NCBI GenBank assembly: GCA_033439265.1
Contig: JAVTVX010000035.1
Location: 5,870,001 to 5,934,000, forward strand
DNA from: Dillenia suffruticosa
Lineage: Eukaryota; Streptophyta; Magnoliopsida; Dilleniales; Dilleniaceae
Length of the DNA: 64,000 bases
Direction of reading: 5' to 3'
The notes under the pieces were generated by a model, which worked only from the letters and a program-made list of their open reading frames with translations, was not told the DNA's origin and searched no databases. The position numbers were made by a program, and so were the translations under genes. Every line of letters begins with the position of its first letter. Position 1 is the first letter of the stretch. Positions 35,655-47,125 of this stretch are shown here, in pieces.

Positions 35655-36384
35655 TTGGTATAACAGCAAATTTATTGAGAAAGCCATTAAGGGCATCTTC
35701 ATCACTCTATTAGAAAGTGCACACAGGTTTTCAGGTGAAAGCAAAAGGTAATTTAAGTCCTCTCACTCACAAGGATCCTCCAAGCAAGAAATTTTGGAAA
35801 TATTTTAGAATTTTGGAATTCTCATAGGGCAGCAAAAAAAAAAAAAAAAAAACTGTGACTTGAATTGATGCTACCTATTGGTAATAAACAAGTAAAGGGA
35901 GGAAAGGATGAACCCTATTGATCATATACGTCGGGCATGTAAAATGGCCTGGATTCTGACAAATTGGAGGTAATATTCACAATGAGCTAATTTTTTTACA
36001 GGTTTTGAGGGGAGGGAGAATGAGAACCGGAGGTTGTTGAGATCTAAACTCCTTTGGAATATCCACAAAACAAGCTTTTTCCTGTATCTGAGTTTTGACA
36101 GATCAATCACTTCTAAGCAAATTTATTTTTTTAGGGATTGTTGAATTTTGCTTTATATGCCTTTTTAGGATCTTTCGTGTCCTCGTGTTAGATAAGTGTC
36201 GTAAGAATAAACAAATAAGGTACATTTCTATAGAAGACAATGGTTGCTAGTCCAAAGGAAGTGAGGCAGTCCCAGAGCCTCTGAATACTCATTTCCACCT
36301 GCAGCTACAGGGGCAGAATTGAATCCTGACCAGAATGAAAAATTGGCTGTTGATCCTATATCTGCTGATGGGGCCTTTCTCAAG

Positions 36385-36422
<38 letters not shown>

Positions 36423-36598
36423 CCTGCTTTGGCTGATTATGAATAATGCAGGAAGAAGCTGAGATAGCAATGAAGACAAAAGAGCAGCAAAAGAAGGATG
36501 CAATGGATACACTTAAATCAGCAATTATAATTTCAGGGATCGTTGCCGCCTTGGCCGGAGCAGTTTTTTTCCATAATCAAGAAGTTAAAGAGAAATGA
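35655..36598 (+). pseudogene. Remnant of an unrecognised multi-exon gene (C-terminal part)
   Basis: Three exon-like pieces lie in order. The first, about 35,655-35,747 after a TATAACAG acceptor, reads FIEKAIKGIFITLLESAHRF and ends AAAAG/GTAATT. The second, about 36,265-36,384, reads SEYSFPPAATGAELNPDQNE, then LAVDPISADGAFLK, and ends at AAG/GTTCTC. The third, 36,453-36,598, starts EEAEIAMKTKEQQKKDAMDT and has a hydrophobic segment SAIIISGIVAALAGAVFF before a basic tail and stop. Pieces two and three join in phase. No start codon or upstream exons are present, and a stop precedes piece two. A T run near 36,567 leaves either of two frames open at the end. It may be the tail of a membrane protein; I do not recognise the family. 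It could be a live gene with exons I missed. Confidence 0.45.
36387..36419. repeat. CT microsatellite in the intron of the gene remnant
   Basis: A CT run starts directly at the presumed donor site (GTTCTCTCT), so it lies at the 5' end of the intron between the second and third exon-like pieces. Confidence 0.8.
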
Positions 36599-36609
36599 GT
36601 TTGGCCACT

Positions 36610-37076
36610 TGTTGCCAAGTGCCAAATAGTTTTTTGGCATTTTATTTTATTCTTTTTCTTCACCCAAATTCTGCAGCATTGCTATCTGCCATTATACAAG
36701 ACATGCATAGAAAACTCTTGCACTAGAATCCAAGGCCATGACGAAATAGAAGATGAACATGAGATGATTCCATCTTTTCTTTCTTTAGATCTGCAGAGAG
36801 TTGCTTGTTGCGCAACAATGTGAGACTACGACAAGCCAAAGTCACTCACTCAACTTTGCATACATTTTTATGGGGATTTTTGGATTTACATGAGTATTAA
36901 GACCCCATAAAATTTGTAGTAATTAAATTTTTATTTAAAAGACAAATTAATTTATTTTTTCATAAGAAAAGAATCAGTATGAAATTGTAGAAGATCCTAC
37001 ATTTTCCTCCATGGCCATTTCTATTTCTATTAAACCAAGCAAACGAACATTTGCCCAAGTGAGAGTTTACCCTTAC

Positions 37077-37113
<37 letters not shown>

Positions 37114-37450
37114 ATTTAAAAAATTATTTGGACATTTTTGTCCTTATGCAAAAATTTACTAAGCCAATAAAATCATATAAAGGAATGCATTAAATGTACA
37201 CTGTATTTTCCCTATTTCCATGTAAAATAAATAGCATTTGAAAAAATTGAGTTTAAAGACAACTAAATCTACAAAAAAATTGATAATAATTTCAACTTTA
37301 CGGAAAATTTTGATTTTAACTTATAAAATTTTATTTTTTTAAAAAAATTATTAGGAAGGTGATATTTTTCAAATACTACAATCCCCTGCTTATTATTTTT
37401 CATTATTAATAATAATAATATTATTATTATTATTTTAGATTTTGAGATAT
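36610..37450. other. Intergenic, no gene seen
   Basis: AT-rich DNA with a CT run at 37,078-37,112 and an (ATT)n stretch at about 37,406-37,435. Confidence 0.5.
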
Positions 37451-37479
37451 CCTTAAATTGAAAGTCTTCTATAAATTAC

Positions 37480-37587
37480 CCCCACTTTCTGGTTTGCCGC
37501 CTATTCAGCTCCAAAGAGAAGAACAGAGCAGTTTTAAACCTTCTTTCTCTACTGTATCGCTTGTCAATCGCGTCAGATCTTTGAGCC

Positions 37588-37627
<40 letters not shown>
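37480..37627 (+). promoter_or_regulatory. Possible 5' leader exon of the RPA3 gene, with CT tract
   Basis: A GC-richer stretch ends in a CT run (37,591-37,627) followed directly by a consensus donor G/GTATGT at 37,628. It has no reading frame that continues into the next exon. A leader exon with a long intron reaching the acceptor GTTCAGCAG just before 39,359 would explain it. This is inference from the splice-site context. Confidence 0.4.
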
Positions 37628-37630
<3 letters not shown>

Positions 37631-39361
37631 ATGTATATATGTCTCAAGGTTTGCGTGTGTTGTTTACTTAAAATTGTTGATATTGACTAGCCCTGGCCTT
37701 GAATTTGCACTCGTTTCATGATTAGTGAAATAGTTTAGCCATGAATCTGGATCGGTTTAACCTAAGATTCTTCTGAATCTGGGTGTTACATGAAAACAAA
37801 AATTCTTGGTGTTTATGGTTGCATATTACTCAGTATAGGAAACCATTATTTTGGGCAAACAACTGCCTTTAAATTTTTCAACGTTGTTAGGGCATGAGGA
37901 ATGGTTACTATTTACTAAGAAATGGATGATGAGATTGCCATTCACCTTTTTATTTGGAAATATTCTTTATAATTTTCAACGTGATTGAATTTCTATTACT
38001 TGCCTTCAATTGCTTATAACCAAAATGTGCTATGACCCCCATAAGGATCTCCCAAGTCCTTTCTTTCTAGTAAGTTTCTATCTTCAACCAAAATGGCCAA
38101 TCACTTGTCATGGTGGCTATTTTGGCACATCTTAACTTATTCTTTCCGAGCTCAAGTATTCTTTTGAATCTTAAACAAAAACTGATCTCTCTTTGGGATG
38201 TATAGTTATTGGGATAGAAGTCATGGCTTTCAAGACAAGGATTTCACTATCTTGACAAGAATTCCCCCCCTCTCTCTCCAAATGTTGGAACTCTTTATCC
38301 TGGAAAGGGACAATGATGGTGCACAAGATCTAGATTGTGGCTGAAACTACTTCCAGCAAGCGGGTATGCTCTTCGTCGCATACATAGACCATATAGCTCT
38401 GTGACAAACTTCTTGTGGCTCTATTACATTGCCAAAGCTCATGATGAAATATGTGCACTTTGTGGTGCAGTGTGGTATTATATGATTGCGTTGGAGTTTT
38501 GAAGGTGTTACTAGATTTCATACTTAGCTTGAACTACTGTATTACTAGATCCCATATTTAGCTGCATGGGTGCGTCGCTAGTATAGTTGACACAACTACT
38601 TTAGGGCCTAACATAAGGCTTCTTTTAAGTTGTTCCTAAGCAGCTAGAGCTCGAAAAAGAAGTGAGCATATGGCTACTTAAAATGCACTAGAAAGCATAT
38701 TATAGAGTAGATGAAGAATTAGAAATTTCTCCCAAATATTGGGGTCATCACATTTATATTTGTGCCTTCTGTGATTTTCATATCTCTAAAGCCAGCCAAT
38801 GTTCCAGGAAATCGTACAATTTCTGTTTCGACCAAGGCTTAGACAGAAAAGCACTTCAGTTGTATTCTATTCTCTCTAAGACTGAAGATCAACTTAAATT
38901 GAACCATTGCTGGAATCTGTTGATCAGCTGGTTGCTAAATGACGTCAAAGCGTATGAGAATTATTCTCCACACTATTTCTCACTGTATGAGTTCTTGTCA
39001 TTATGTTCTTGGTTTCTCTAAATAATGCTATCGCCATTTTCCTCTTCTCTGACACTGATGGAGTAGCTTTCCACCCCAACTGAATTGAATGAAAACCATG
39101 CTATAGCTGTGACTGTAATAGTGGCAAAAATAGAAGAAAGTTTCTATTTCCTACTTAAATGGTGATGATTGAAATCGTAATCTTTGCTACTATAACCATA
39201 ATTATGACTTATTCTCCTGTGACTTTACTTCAAAAAAGCATCTACATCTATCAACACAGTCTGCAATTCCAATTATGGACTCGCTCGCTTTTCTGGCATC
39301 TGGAACATGTTGCTTTCTGTTCACCAAAACTTTGAGTTACTTAACGAAGGTTCAGCAGGAT

Positions 39362-40172
39362 ATGGATACATCAAAGCCTGCAATTTTTGTCAATGCTGAG
39401 CTGCTGGGCATGTATGTATGTGGGACACAGGATCCGGGCTGTAATTCAAATCGTGAAATCTGATGGTGGAACTGTTGTTGGGAAGTCTATGGATGAACGC
39501 CAGTTGGTTGTAAAAGGTGCCCTCCTTCCCAATCCCCTAGGAAGTTATGTTGAGGTGATTGGTATTGCTGACAGTAACCAATCAATTAATGCTGAAACTT
39601 GGACCAATTTTGGCAACGGATTTGGTATGACTCTTTGCTTTCCTATTGTCTCATAACAATCCCTATTTGAGGTCCTAAAAGGAGTTTTTTGGGCTCACCA
39701 TGTGCTATGATAAAATTTTCACCTCAGTCTGGTGGCGGCAGCACTGAATGAAGCTTATGCTTTTGGCATATGGCTTCGTAAGATTTTCTGTAGTTTCATT
39801 TGCCACTGGAACCCTAAATGCTATTTTCTTTGCATGCCCAAATTTGTAAAACAAAGTTTCTTCACTGGCCTAATATAGCCTTAGTTCCCTGAGCTTTGCA
39901 TAATAATAACATATTGATGACAATAGCTATATGGATATGTCGGTGTATATTAATTATACTTGCATCCTTATATGTTTAACCATGGGCGTGAGTAAACAAA
40001 TGAAAAGTTCAGGAATCATATCGTTGTACAACTTTATCATTTCTTATTCTTGATTACTCCATTTCATATGTATATGTGATTGTTTATGAGGTTTTCCAAT
40101 TCTGCAGACACATTTGCTTACAATGAGCTTTGCAAACTTGCAAATGGGGAATATAAGCATTTGTTTCTCTGA
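39362..40172 (+). pseudogene. RPA3: Replication protein A 14-kDa subunit (RPA3), frame broken by a 4-bp insertion
   Basis: Two exons, 39,362-39,624 and 40,108-40,172, are joined by a GT-AG intron and encode the small OB-fold subunit of the single-strand DNA binding complex RPA. The first 17 codons read MDTSKPAIFVNAELLGM. The rest (RIRAVIQIVKSDGG, VVGKSM, YVEVIGIADS, ETWTNFGNGF, then TFAYNELCKLANGEYKHLFL) is in another frame. The switch falls in CATGTATGTATGTGGG near 39,409-39,424, where one extra TATG unit is present compared with what the protein needs. Everything else, including the intron, start and stop, looks intact, and the product would otherwise be near the normal 105-110 residues. 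So this is a very recent mutation, a polymorphism, or a sequencing error. A start in the second frame at 39,387 would replace the first residues only. Confidence 0.8.
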
Positions 40173-42240
40173 GCAGCCCATACATGGACAGGCTTACTAC
40201 ACGTTGAAGCTGGAAAATCTTCACTTTATGACAATGTGGATGCCCCTGGTATAGAAAAATCTCAGCAGTTCACTTTGAAATTATTTCTAAGATAATATTT
40301 AGCTTTTGTTTAGGTCTTCTCTTCTGGGTGATCATTTTGTAAAATTCATCTGATATTTGGTGATTACAGTTTGCATTAGAGATGGCGCCACCTGCCCGGT
40401 CATCTAGTCTAAGTTAATGGATTGACTTTAAACTTTGGTTTAGAACATCTGGCTGCTTATGGTTCCATAGAATAGCCTTTGTAATCACAATTTCCTTTGA
40501 GACAGTGTCTGCTGGGGATGTATTTTTACGGAGCTTTGTATTATTTACATGTTTTAGGTTTTTGAATGTAAGATGGCACCAGCCTTGAAAATGCATTCTT
40601 ATGTACCACATGTTAAGGGTTAATGAAATTGAAATCTGCCATTCTAATAATGCATATGCATACACAGTGCAGGACACAGTCTCACCATCACCAACCATGA
40701 ACACCACGAATGTACAAAGCTTTCAACATATTTTGCCTACAGAATCACTAGTTTCTTCTCCAAGGTTCTTCCCACTTCCCTGAACCAGAAAAATTAAAAT
40801 GGAAAGTTCCAAAAATGCATCACTTAACAACTGTTGAGCAGGAGAAAAGTAAATAAAAAAATTACAGAACCTGAATTTTCAGTACTATAAGAACAGTAGC
40901 AACATGCTCCAAGACTTGGAGGTGAAATTTGCCACAACACCTTGTGGCAAATTGTTGTGTTGATGGACAATACCTAAAACCAGAATTAGAATCATGACAA
41001 CCTGAAGCCTGAATGTAACTTGCAATGTTGTCATCGAGATTTGACCTGCCAATTATCTTTGAGAGGGAGCCATGCATAAATACCAAGATGTGCCGGGAAG
41101 CTCTGGTGCTGTGATGGTTGTCAGACTAATAAGATACACCAGCTGTCTGCTTCCCCTTGATATAGCAGCTTAACTTTCTAAATTGTGCTCAAATCTTATC
41201 TCGAGTGCGCATGCACACACAACTAAAAACTATGCTACGAAAACAACTGTCATCATGTTCTGCACAATTTCATGCTAAATTAAAAAGCACCAGAATTGAC
41301 AGTACTACTGATAGGTACTTGTCCAAGGGGGCGTGAATTAGGGCACCTGTAGCTGGTTCATCTGGATAATGAACCTGAACAAAATAATATTGTTAGAGAG
41401 GAAGAAGATGAATATACGCACTGAGAAAACAAGAAAATTTCATAAACCACATTTTTATACATAAGGAAGCAACAGAGCAGCTCTTCAATAGAAACAGAAA
41501 AAGGTCATTGTGGTTGCATTATATAGGAGTATTAGACAGTTGTATTACATTTAAGTGTCAATTTAAGAGCTCAAAAAATGTGACAAAGCTGGCCATTGAA
41601 TGTTAATTGAGAGGAGAAGAAAGGGAACGAAAATATGTTTCTGTGTGATTTCATGGGGTAATGAATATCAGAGATCTGGGGAGTCCTATCAATACCTACT
41701 TATTCTACTAGTATAAAGCTCACATCGCCGTAGTCATGTGCTCTTAACATTACCATTTGTGCTGTTGTTGCAACTAGATGTATTTTTGTCTTTTGGTCAC
41801 ATTTCTTGCTTTACAAGGCTTTATTCTATCTCAATTGTCTTTTCCAGGTCTCACATGTGCATCAACATTTTATAGCTCATGCATCATAAACATGCCATCT
41901 TTAGACCTATCTATCAGGAGCCAATGATCCAAACAACTTGATATTAACATTTAATACAAGAACTCATAGGACTAGAAAATCAATTGTCATGCATCTATGA
42001 TGTACTTAAGTCCTTAACTGAAAGCCACCAATGAACAAAGTCAACAAAGGGAGACATTCCAATCATAGTATAACACAACCAGCTTCCAGACTATTTATCC
42101 AGAGAAAATATTAAAAACTTTAATAGAAAAGGATCTCTCTAGAGGCATAAGAAGAAAAGCCACAGTTACAAGCTATCATCCAATATAATGCAGACATAGA
42201 TAGTATTATAATCAAAGACATGACAGAAGAAATTGATGTC
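40173..42240. other. 3' region of RPA3 and intergenic DNA
   Basis: No protein with recognisable features on either strand. The DNA is of moderate GC content for this window and resembles transcribed but non-coding sequence or intron. It may contain the 3' UTRs of the two converging genes, RPA3 (+) and the F-box gene (-). Confidence 0.45.
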
Positions 42241-42263
42241 AAGATGTCACTCACAAGCATTTC

Positions 42264-44035
42264 TCAATCAAAGGTTGAAAAATCTTGAGGTGGTTCAATC
42301 CAGATGCACTCAAATGGGCATTGTTCCCCCCAGTCATAAAATTGCTTACAAGGATAATATCTGCAATCATTGAGTGAGTATGTAATGCAACGCTTTCCAT
42401 AGAGACGTACTTTAGAAAAGTAGACACTGTTCCTCATTATTCCAGGGAGGTCAGTTCTTGAGTGTGAAGACAAGAAACTGGCAAACAGAGTAGCACCATT
42501 AAGGGTTCCCATCTCTTCCCATACCAAATTTGTTTGATCCAGCTTAAAAACTATGGGGTTTTCACTGCAGCATGTATAGATGACCAAAAGCTCTCCTTCA
42601 TACTCAGCCATAAATTTTCCCTTCCACCAATTTTTTCCAAAAAAATTTGCAGGACATTTTGGCGGAGGAACAACAAGAACTTCCCAAGTGCGTTCTTTTG
42701 GGTCAAAAACCCCTAGCCAACCTGTAAGACTTAGGCAAAAGAAAAGACCATTGCAGAAAACCAACTTATTCCATATACTGCTGACAAAAGGCAAGCGGTT
42801 TGGGTAATGTGCTGTCGTCCACTCTGTGGCCCCAGGATAACAAGTGCTGATAGCTACAACTGTTGCACCAACGTGCTTAATGGTAAAAATGATGCAGCCA
42901 CCAGATGTTGGGGCAGAAGAAAAGGCCACTATCTGATTGGAAACATCAAACTTTGGCAATTTGATCAATTCCTGACTAAATGGATTGAAGAAAAACACAT
43001 GAGATTTTCTGGGTCTGCAGAGCAGTAGCCAACCATCTTTTGAGTAACAAACACTAGAGCCAGATAAGTCTGGTAGCTCAACAGAATGGCTCTTACGCCG
43101 TGCTGGGTCAAAAAACTCAAACACCTTGCCCGATTTTGGAAAATACATTAGCCATGGAGATTGATTAACAACCCGAACTGCAATAGCAGCTGACTGCCAG
43201 CTCTTGCAAACAGCTGAGACACGGATATTATCCTCTAGACCTAAGCGCGATATTATCAATTCAAGTAGTTCTGTTGGAAGCTCGGCCCATGTTTTCTGTT
43301 CTTGTTTCCTTGTCTTCCCTCCTTTTTGCGTTACATCTATGCCATTCTTAGTTTCAACCAGCCTACAAAGCAAAAGAAAAGTTACTAATTTTACTTCTGA
43401 TCAGATAAGAAAACGCGTGATTGTCCAAACTATGTTACACAGACACTTAAAAAAAGTATCCCCACTGAACACGACAGGACACGATATTTTTAACACAATA
43501 GTGTAGAAGTTTTTACAAATTTGTTGTGTCATATCGTGTTGTGTGTCACTGCCACATAGTGTACAAGATCACCAGAAACGATCACATAATGATACACCTA
43601 GCTAAATCAACCCAGCAAGTGCCTGATCTAAACAATACCAGCAAAAGCCAATCCAGGACTGAATAGAAATTACGCATTTGATCCAAACCCACCAAAACTC
43701 AATATCCAAATTCACACTAATTCTACAAAACATAGATCAAGGAACCGACAATTAAGCAGTTGATCGAAGGCCCAGATAAAAATTGAGCCCTCTTTAGAAA
43801 AACCAGATCAAATAGAACTAATCCAACACATTAATATGGGTCGAAACCCCAATCACTTAAAATCTAACTCATCAGTCACACAATCAAGTGAATTTCAGTT
43901 GATACCTAATCATGATATCAATACTTCAAGTTGAGCATTTAAATAATCGAAAAGAGATGATTAACTGATTGAATTATTAAAGAAAGAACAAGCAAAGGGG
44001 GCTTACGATTTGAGCTTTCTCTTCTTGCCACCCAT
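42264..44035 (-). CDS. F-box protein with DUF295-like C-terminal region
   Basis: Two exons join in frame. A short first exon at 44,007-44,035 encodes MGGKKRKLK, and the main exon at 42,264-43,362 completes 375 residues. The intron has GT-AG ends on the minus strand (GTAAGC and TTTGTAG). The F-box spans about residues 35-75 (WAELPTELLELIISRL, then VSAVCKSWQSAA). It is followed by a region of repeated beta-type segments such as HVFFFNPFSQELIKLP and WLGVFDPKERTWEVL, as in plant F-box/DUF295 or F-box/kelch proteins. These act in SCF ubiquitin ligases as substrate adaptors: the F-box binds the SKP1-like subunit. The substrate is unknown. The basic MGGKKRKLK start could be a nuclear signal. The main exon alone could begin with an ATG at 43,373, but the spliced form gives the better N-terminus. 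Confidence 0.88.
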
Positions 44036-44105
44036 TGATAGGGGATTGTGAACACTCTTCGGGAGATGGTGCAGAGGAAAGCGAAGATCGGATTTTAGAA
44101 TGGGT

Positions 44106-44135
44106 GAGTGAGAGAGAGAGAGAGAGAGAGAGAGA
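44106..44135. repeat. GA microsatellite in the F-box gene leader or promoter
   Basis: A GA run about 70 bp upstream of the F-box start codon. On the coding strand it reads CT, as in the leaders of the SAUR and RPA3 genes. Confidence 0.8.
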
Positions 44136-44929
44136 TGGAATTGACTGCTTTTGAATTGATGAAAAGGATTTATCTATGGCATTTATCGTCGCATGGTTGG
44201 TCGGAAGCTATTGGATAAACTGGATTAATCCCTTACTATTTAAAAATTTTAAATATTTAAGATTTAATTCTATTAATTCCGTGGGAGTCAATAGAAAACC
44301 ATAATAAAAAAGAGAAAGTGAAAGAAGAATATAAGGGAAGTCCCATGATTTTCTAAAAATAACACATATAGTTAGAAATTACCATATCAAAAATTCAAAA
44401 TGTGATAAGAATCAAATAAAATATAAAAAATGAGAGAGGAAGACAAATCACGTGACATTCCATAACATCACACGTGCAGTTGGGACTTGCAACTTGGTAC
44501 CGAAACCTCATCGTATGCCTGTGCTTCTCTTACAGTAGATTAACGCCACGTGTTGAGCTTGTTATTTTTGTGGTTTGGTTGGTAAGAATGGAATTGGGCT
44601 GATTGGACCTAGCTGCGTATTTATTTTATTTGGGTGAACCTAGAAAATTTTCTTTAATGAGCAAGGGGCAATTTTTTCGTTCTATATTTTTTTAATATTT
44701 GGAAGGCTCAAACTCAATGTCTGAGAAAAAAGCGTCTCAGTTGAATTATAAACCTTTTTGCCTGCTCAGTGAGCAAAAGGTTTATTAGGTTTCTCTTCGG
44801 CGCTGCTTAATGATAGAGTGCCTAAGCTTTGGATTGATGGGCTTTTAGGGTCCAAATGGGGCTAAACCCATAGTCCTTAGACTCAATAATGAAAATTATA
44901 TTCTAAAAATTGATGCCTAACCAGAATTT

Positions 44930-45089
44930 ATGAGAACTTCCACACATAAAGATCAGGACATGTCTGGTGCCTACTGGGTCAGAAGAAGGAGAAGTAGCTC
45001 TTGTGTTTGGTATCCCCTCTGTGGGTGTTTGTTCCGGTTTGCTTTCTGTTTGTTGCTTTTCGTCTCCTCTACCCAAAAAAAAAAAAAAA
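44930..45089 (+). mobile_element. LINE-like 3' end with poly(A)
   Basis: T- and G-rich sequence (TTGTGTTTGG, GTTTGTTCCGG, TTTGTTGC) ends in CTCTACCC followed by about 16 A (45,074-45,089). A similar ending, CTTCACCC plus A-rich tail, appears in the opposite orientation at 49,670-49,925. The class is inferred from this shape only; no reverse transcriptase is present. Confidence 0.35.
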
Positions 45090-45214
45090 CCTCCGTAGAT
45101 AATCTAGATTTTATAATAAAACAACTTGACCCATTTAAAATATGCTCCGTTGGTCCGGACCAGTTAAGTCCATATGCTAAATGTGGTCAGCTCACTAGAA
45201 ATATGTTTTTGGAC

Positions 45215-45350
45215 CAACGCTTCGTTAGTCTAATAGAAAGGATAGTAGTATTTCACATAAAAAAATCAGAGTTTGAGTTTTGGTAGTGATAAAAATAATG
45301 TTGGGAGAGTTTTCTCTCGATTGGGACCCAAAACAGCTCGGTCTAGATTA
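45215..45350 (+). mobile_element. SINE-like fragment
   Basis: TTCGTTAGTCTAATAG resembles an A box and GAGTTTGAGTTTTGG a B box of a tRNA-derived head. It is followed by GTTGGGAGAG and CTCGATTGGGACCC. It is short and diverged. Confidence 0.35.
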
Positions 45351-47125
45351 ATCAAATCCAAATTTTAAATACTCAACAGTAGACCAAATCCGGAGATAAA
45401 AAAAAAAAGAAATATGTTCTTGGAGGGTCCATCGATAAACCCACCGGGCGCGGCCTCCATCAGCGTAGGTTTTCGTTCTCCACCTCTGAACCAAGATAAA
45501 CCCACCGGGCTTTTCAATAAATAAGCCCAACCTTCAACGGAGGTTTGGACAATGACCTGGCACAGGTCTCCAACCATGCTTGGGCTTAGTTCCTCCAAAG
45601 AAGTCCGTCTCTTCCGTCACAGTAGAGTCGGTTTAGTAGAAAGGTATACTAAACTTTTTTAATTAAATTTTAAATTTTAAATTTTAAATTTAAAAATATA
45701 AAATACTATATTAAGAGAATTATCCCTTAAATAAAACTCTTATAAATATTCAAATCATGACTCTATGAATACGACGGTGGGTTAAAAAGAAAAAAACACA
45801 ATAGAGAACCGAACTTGGTCGATAAAAATTTGTCAGTACAAGTACCAAGCAACAGTGAAGCTCATCGGATTTCGCTCAGGAGCACGTTCAGGGCTGCACA
45901 TTTGATGTTTGCAACAGTGAAGCTCAGCCGATTTCTTTCGCTCAGGACCAGTTATATTGGTGGCGAAAATCACACAATCTGACGTTGGGGATCCTCTAAA
46001 CATCTTATATGTAATGCTTCATTTTTAGGATTTCGTGGAATTTTGGTACAATCATCCAATTCCAAACATCAAAAACATGGATATTCAACACCTCTGGTTT
46101 TGGTTCATCAAGTTGAATTTACCCGCAAGACTCATTTAAGAGCATATTTGGCTTAATTTTTTTTCTCATTAAAAACACTTATTTTTTGTTTATATGATAG
46201 TATTAAAATCAAGAGTTTTGAAAATTTAAATAATTTTGGTAATTTTACTTAAAAAATCACTTTTATAAGTTGTAAACTTAGTAAAATTATAATAAAAAGG
46301 TATATGCCTTTAAAATTTTATAAATTATAAAGTAAATAGTTTTATAAATATTTTTAAAATTTTATAAATAAATATAAATATTTTACGTTCATAAATATTT
46401 AAAATCCATATATTTTTTAAAAAAATCTTAAATATATAGAAACATAAACTAACAATTTATATTTTCTATCTATATGGAAATGGTTTTTTAAAAGGTTTAT
46501 ATGTGTCTTGTAATATTTGAAATAATTATGAGTAATTTTGTTGACAAAGATATTTTTGGTAAGAAATTCAGACAAAACCTTTTCAATCACAGTTTTTGAA
46601 AAATACGCTTAATCTTATTTTTAATTTTAAACTACAGGCAAAAACGTCACTAAGCCTAACCATGGTATTTGCAAGCAAGTGACCAATTTCCATAAACAAC
46701 CAAAAACTTAAACATTCAGACCTACTGTTGTCCAACATGCGTGTAAAAACATCAACGGATGATGCGAATTGATTACAAGGAAAAAATAGTAATAGAAAAA
46801 TAAGCAAGGATATATACCATAAAGAGTTGTAAAGAATTCCAATCTGGGAATCAACAATACACAGGTCTTTAGGTCAAATAGCCAAATTTTATAAGCCATA
46901 TAAGCTTAATACAATTCAGGTACAAAGACCTGAACGCGAAGATCATTCGGCCAAAAAATTATACCCTCTTACAAATAACACTAACCAAAGAAATTGAACA
47001 ACTCCTGTGCCCTAATTGAACCAAATACAGTCAGACCAATAAGAAGAGAGCCAGGAACACTCTTTAGAACCCCACTTTCACAAATCAACACCTTGAAAGA
47101 CACAGTCAAATCCCAAACCAATACA

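Larger units (their letters stand above)
44136..47125. other. Intergenic with repeat remnants, no gene seen
   Basis: AT-rich DNA between two minus-strand genes. It holds a LINE-like tail (44,930-45,089), a SINE-like piece (45,215-45,350) and a 16-bp direct repeat, GATAAACCCACCGGGC, near 45,433 and 45,496. An imperfect hairpin, AAACCTTTTTGC facing GCAAAAGGTTT, lies at about 44,749-44,782. The frames at 44,930-45,286 and 45,365-45,598 cross these repeats. Confidence 0.5.

Noticed and set aside
41100-41170. A box C/D snoRNA
   Set aside because: One TGTGATGG word resembles a C box, but no D box (CTGA) or terminal stem is found at the right distance.
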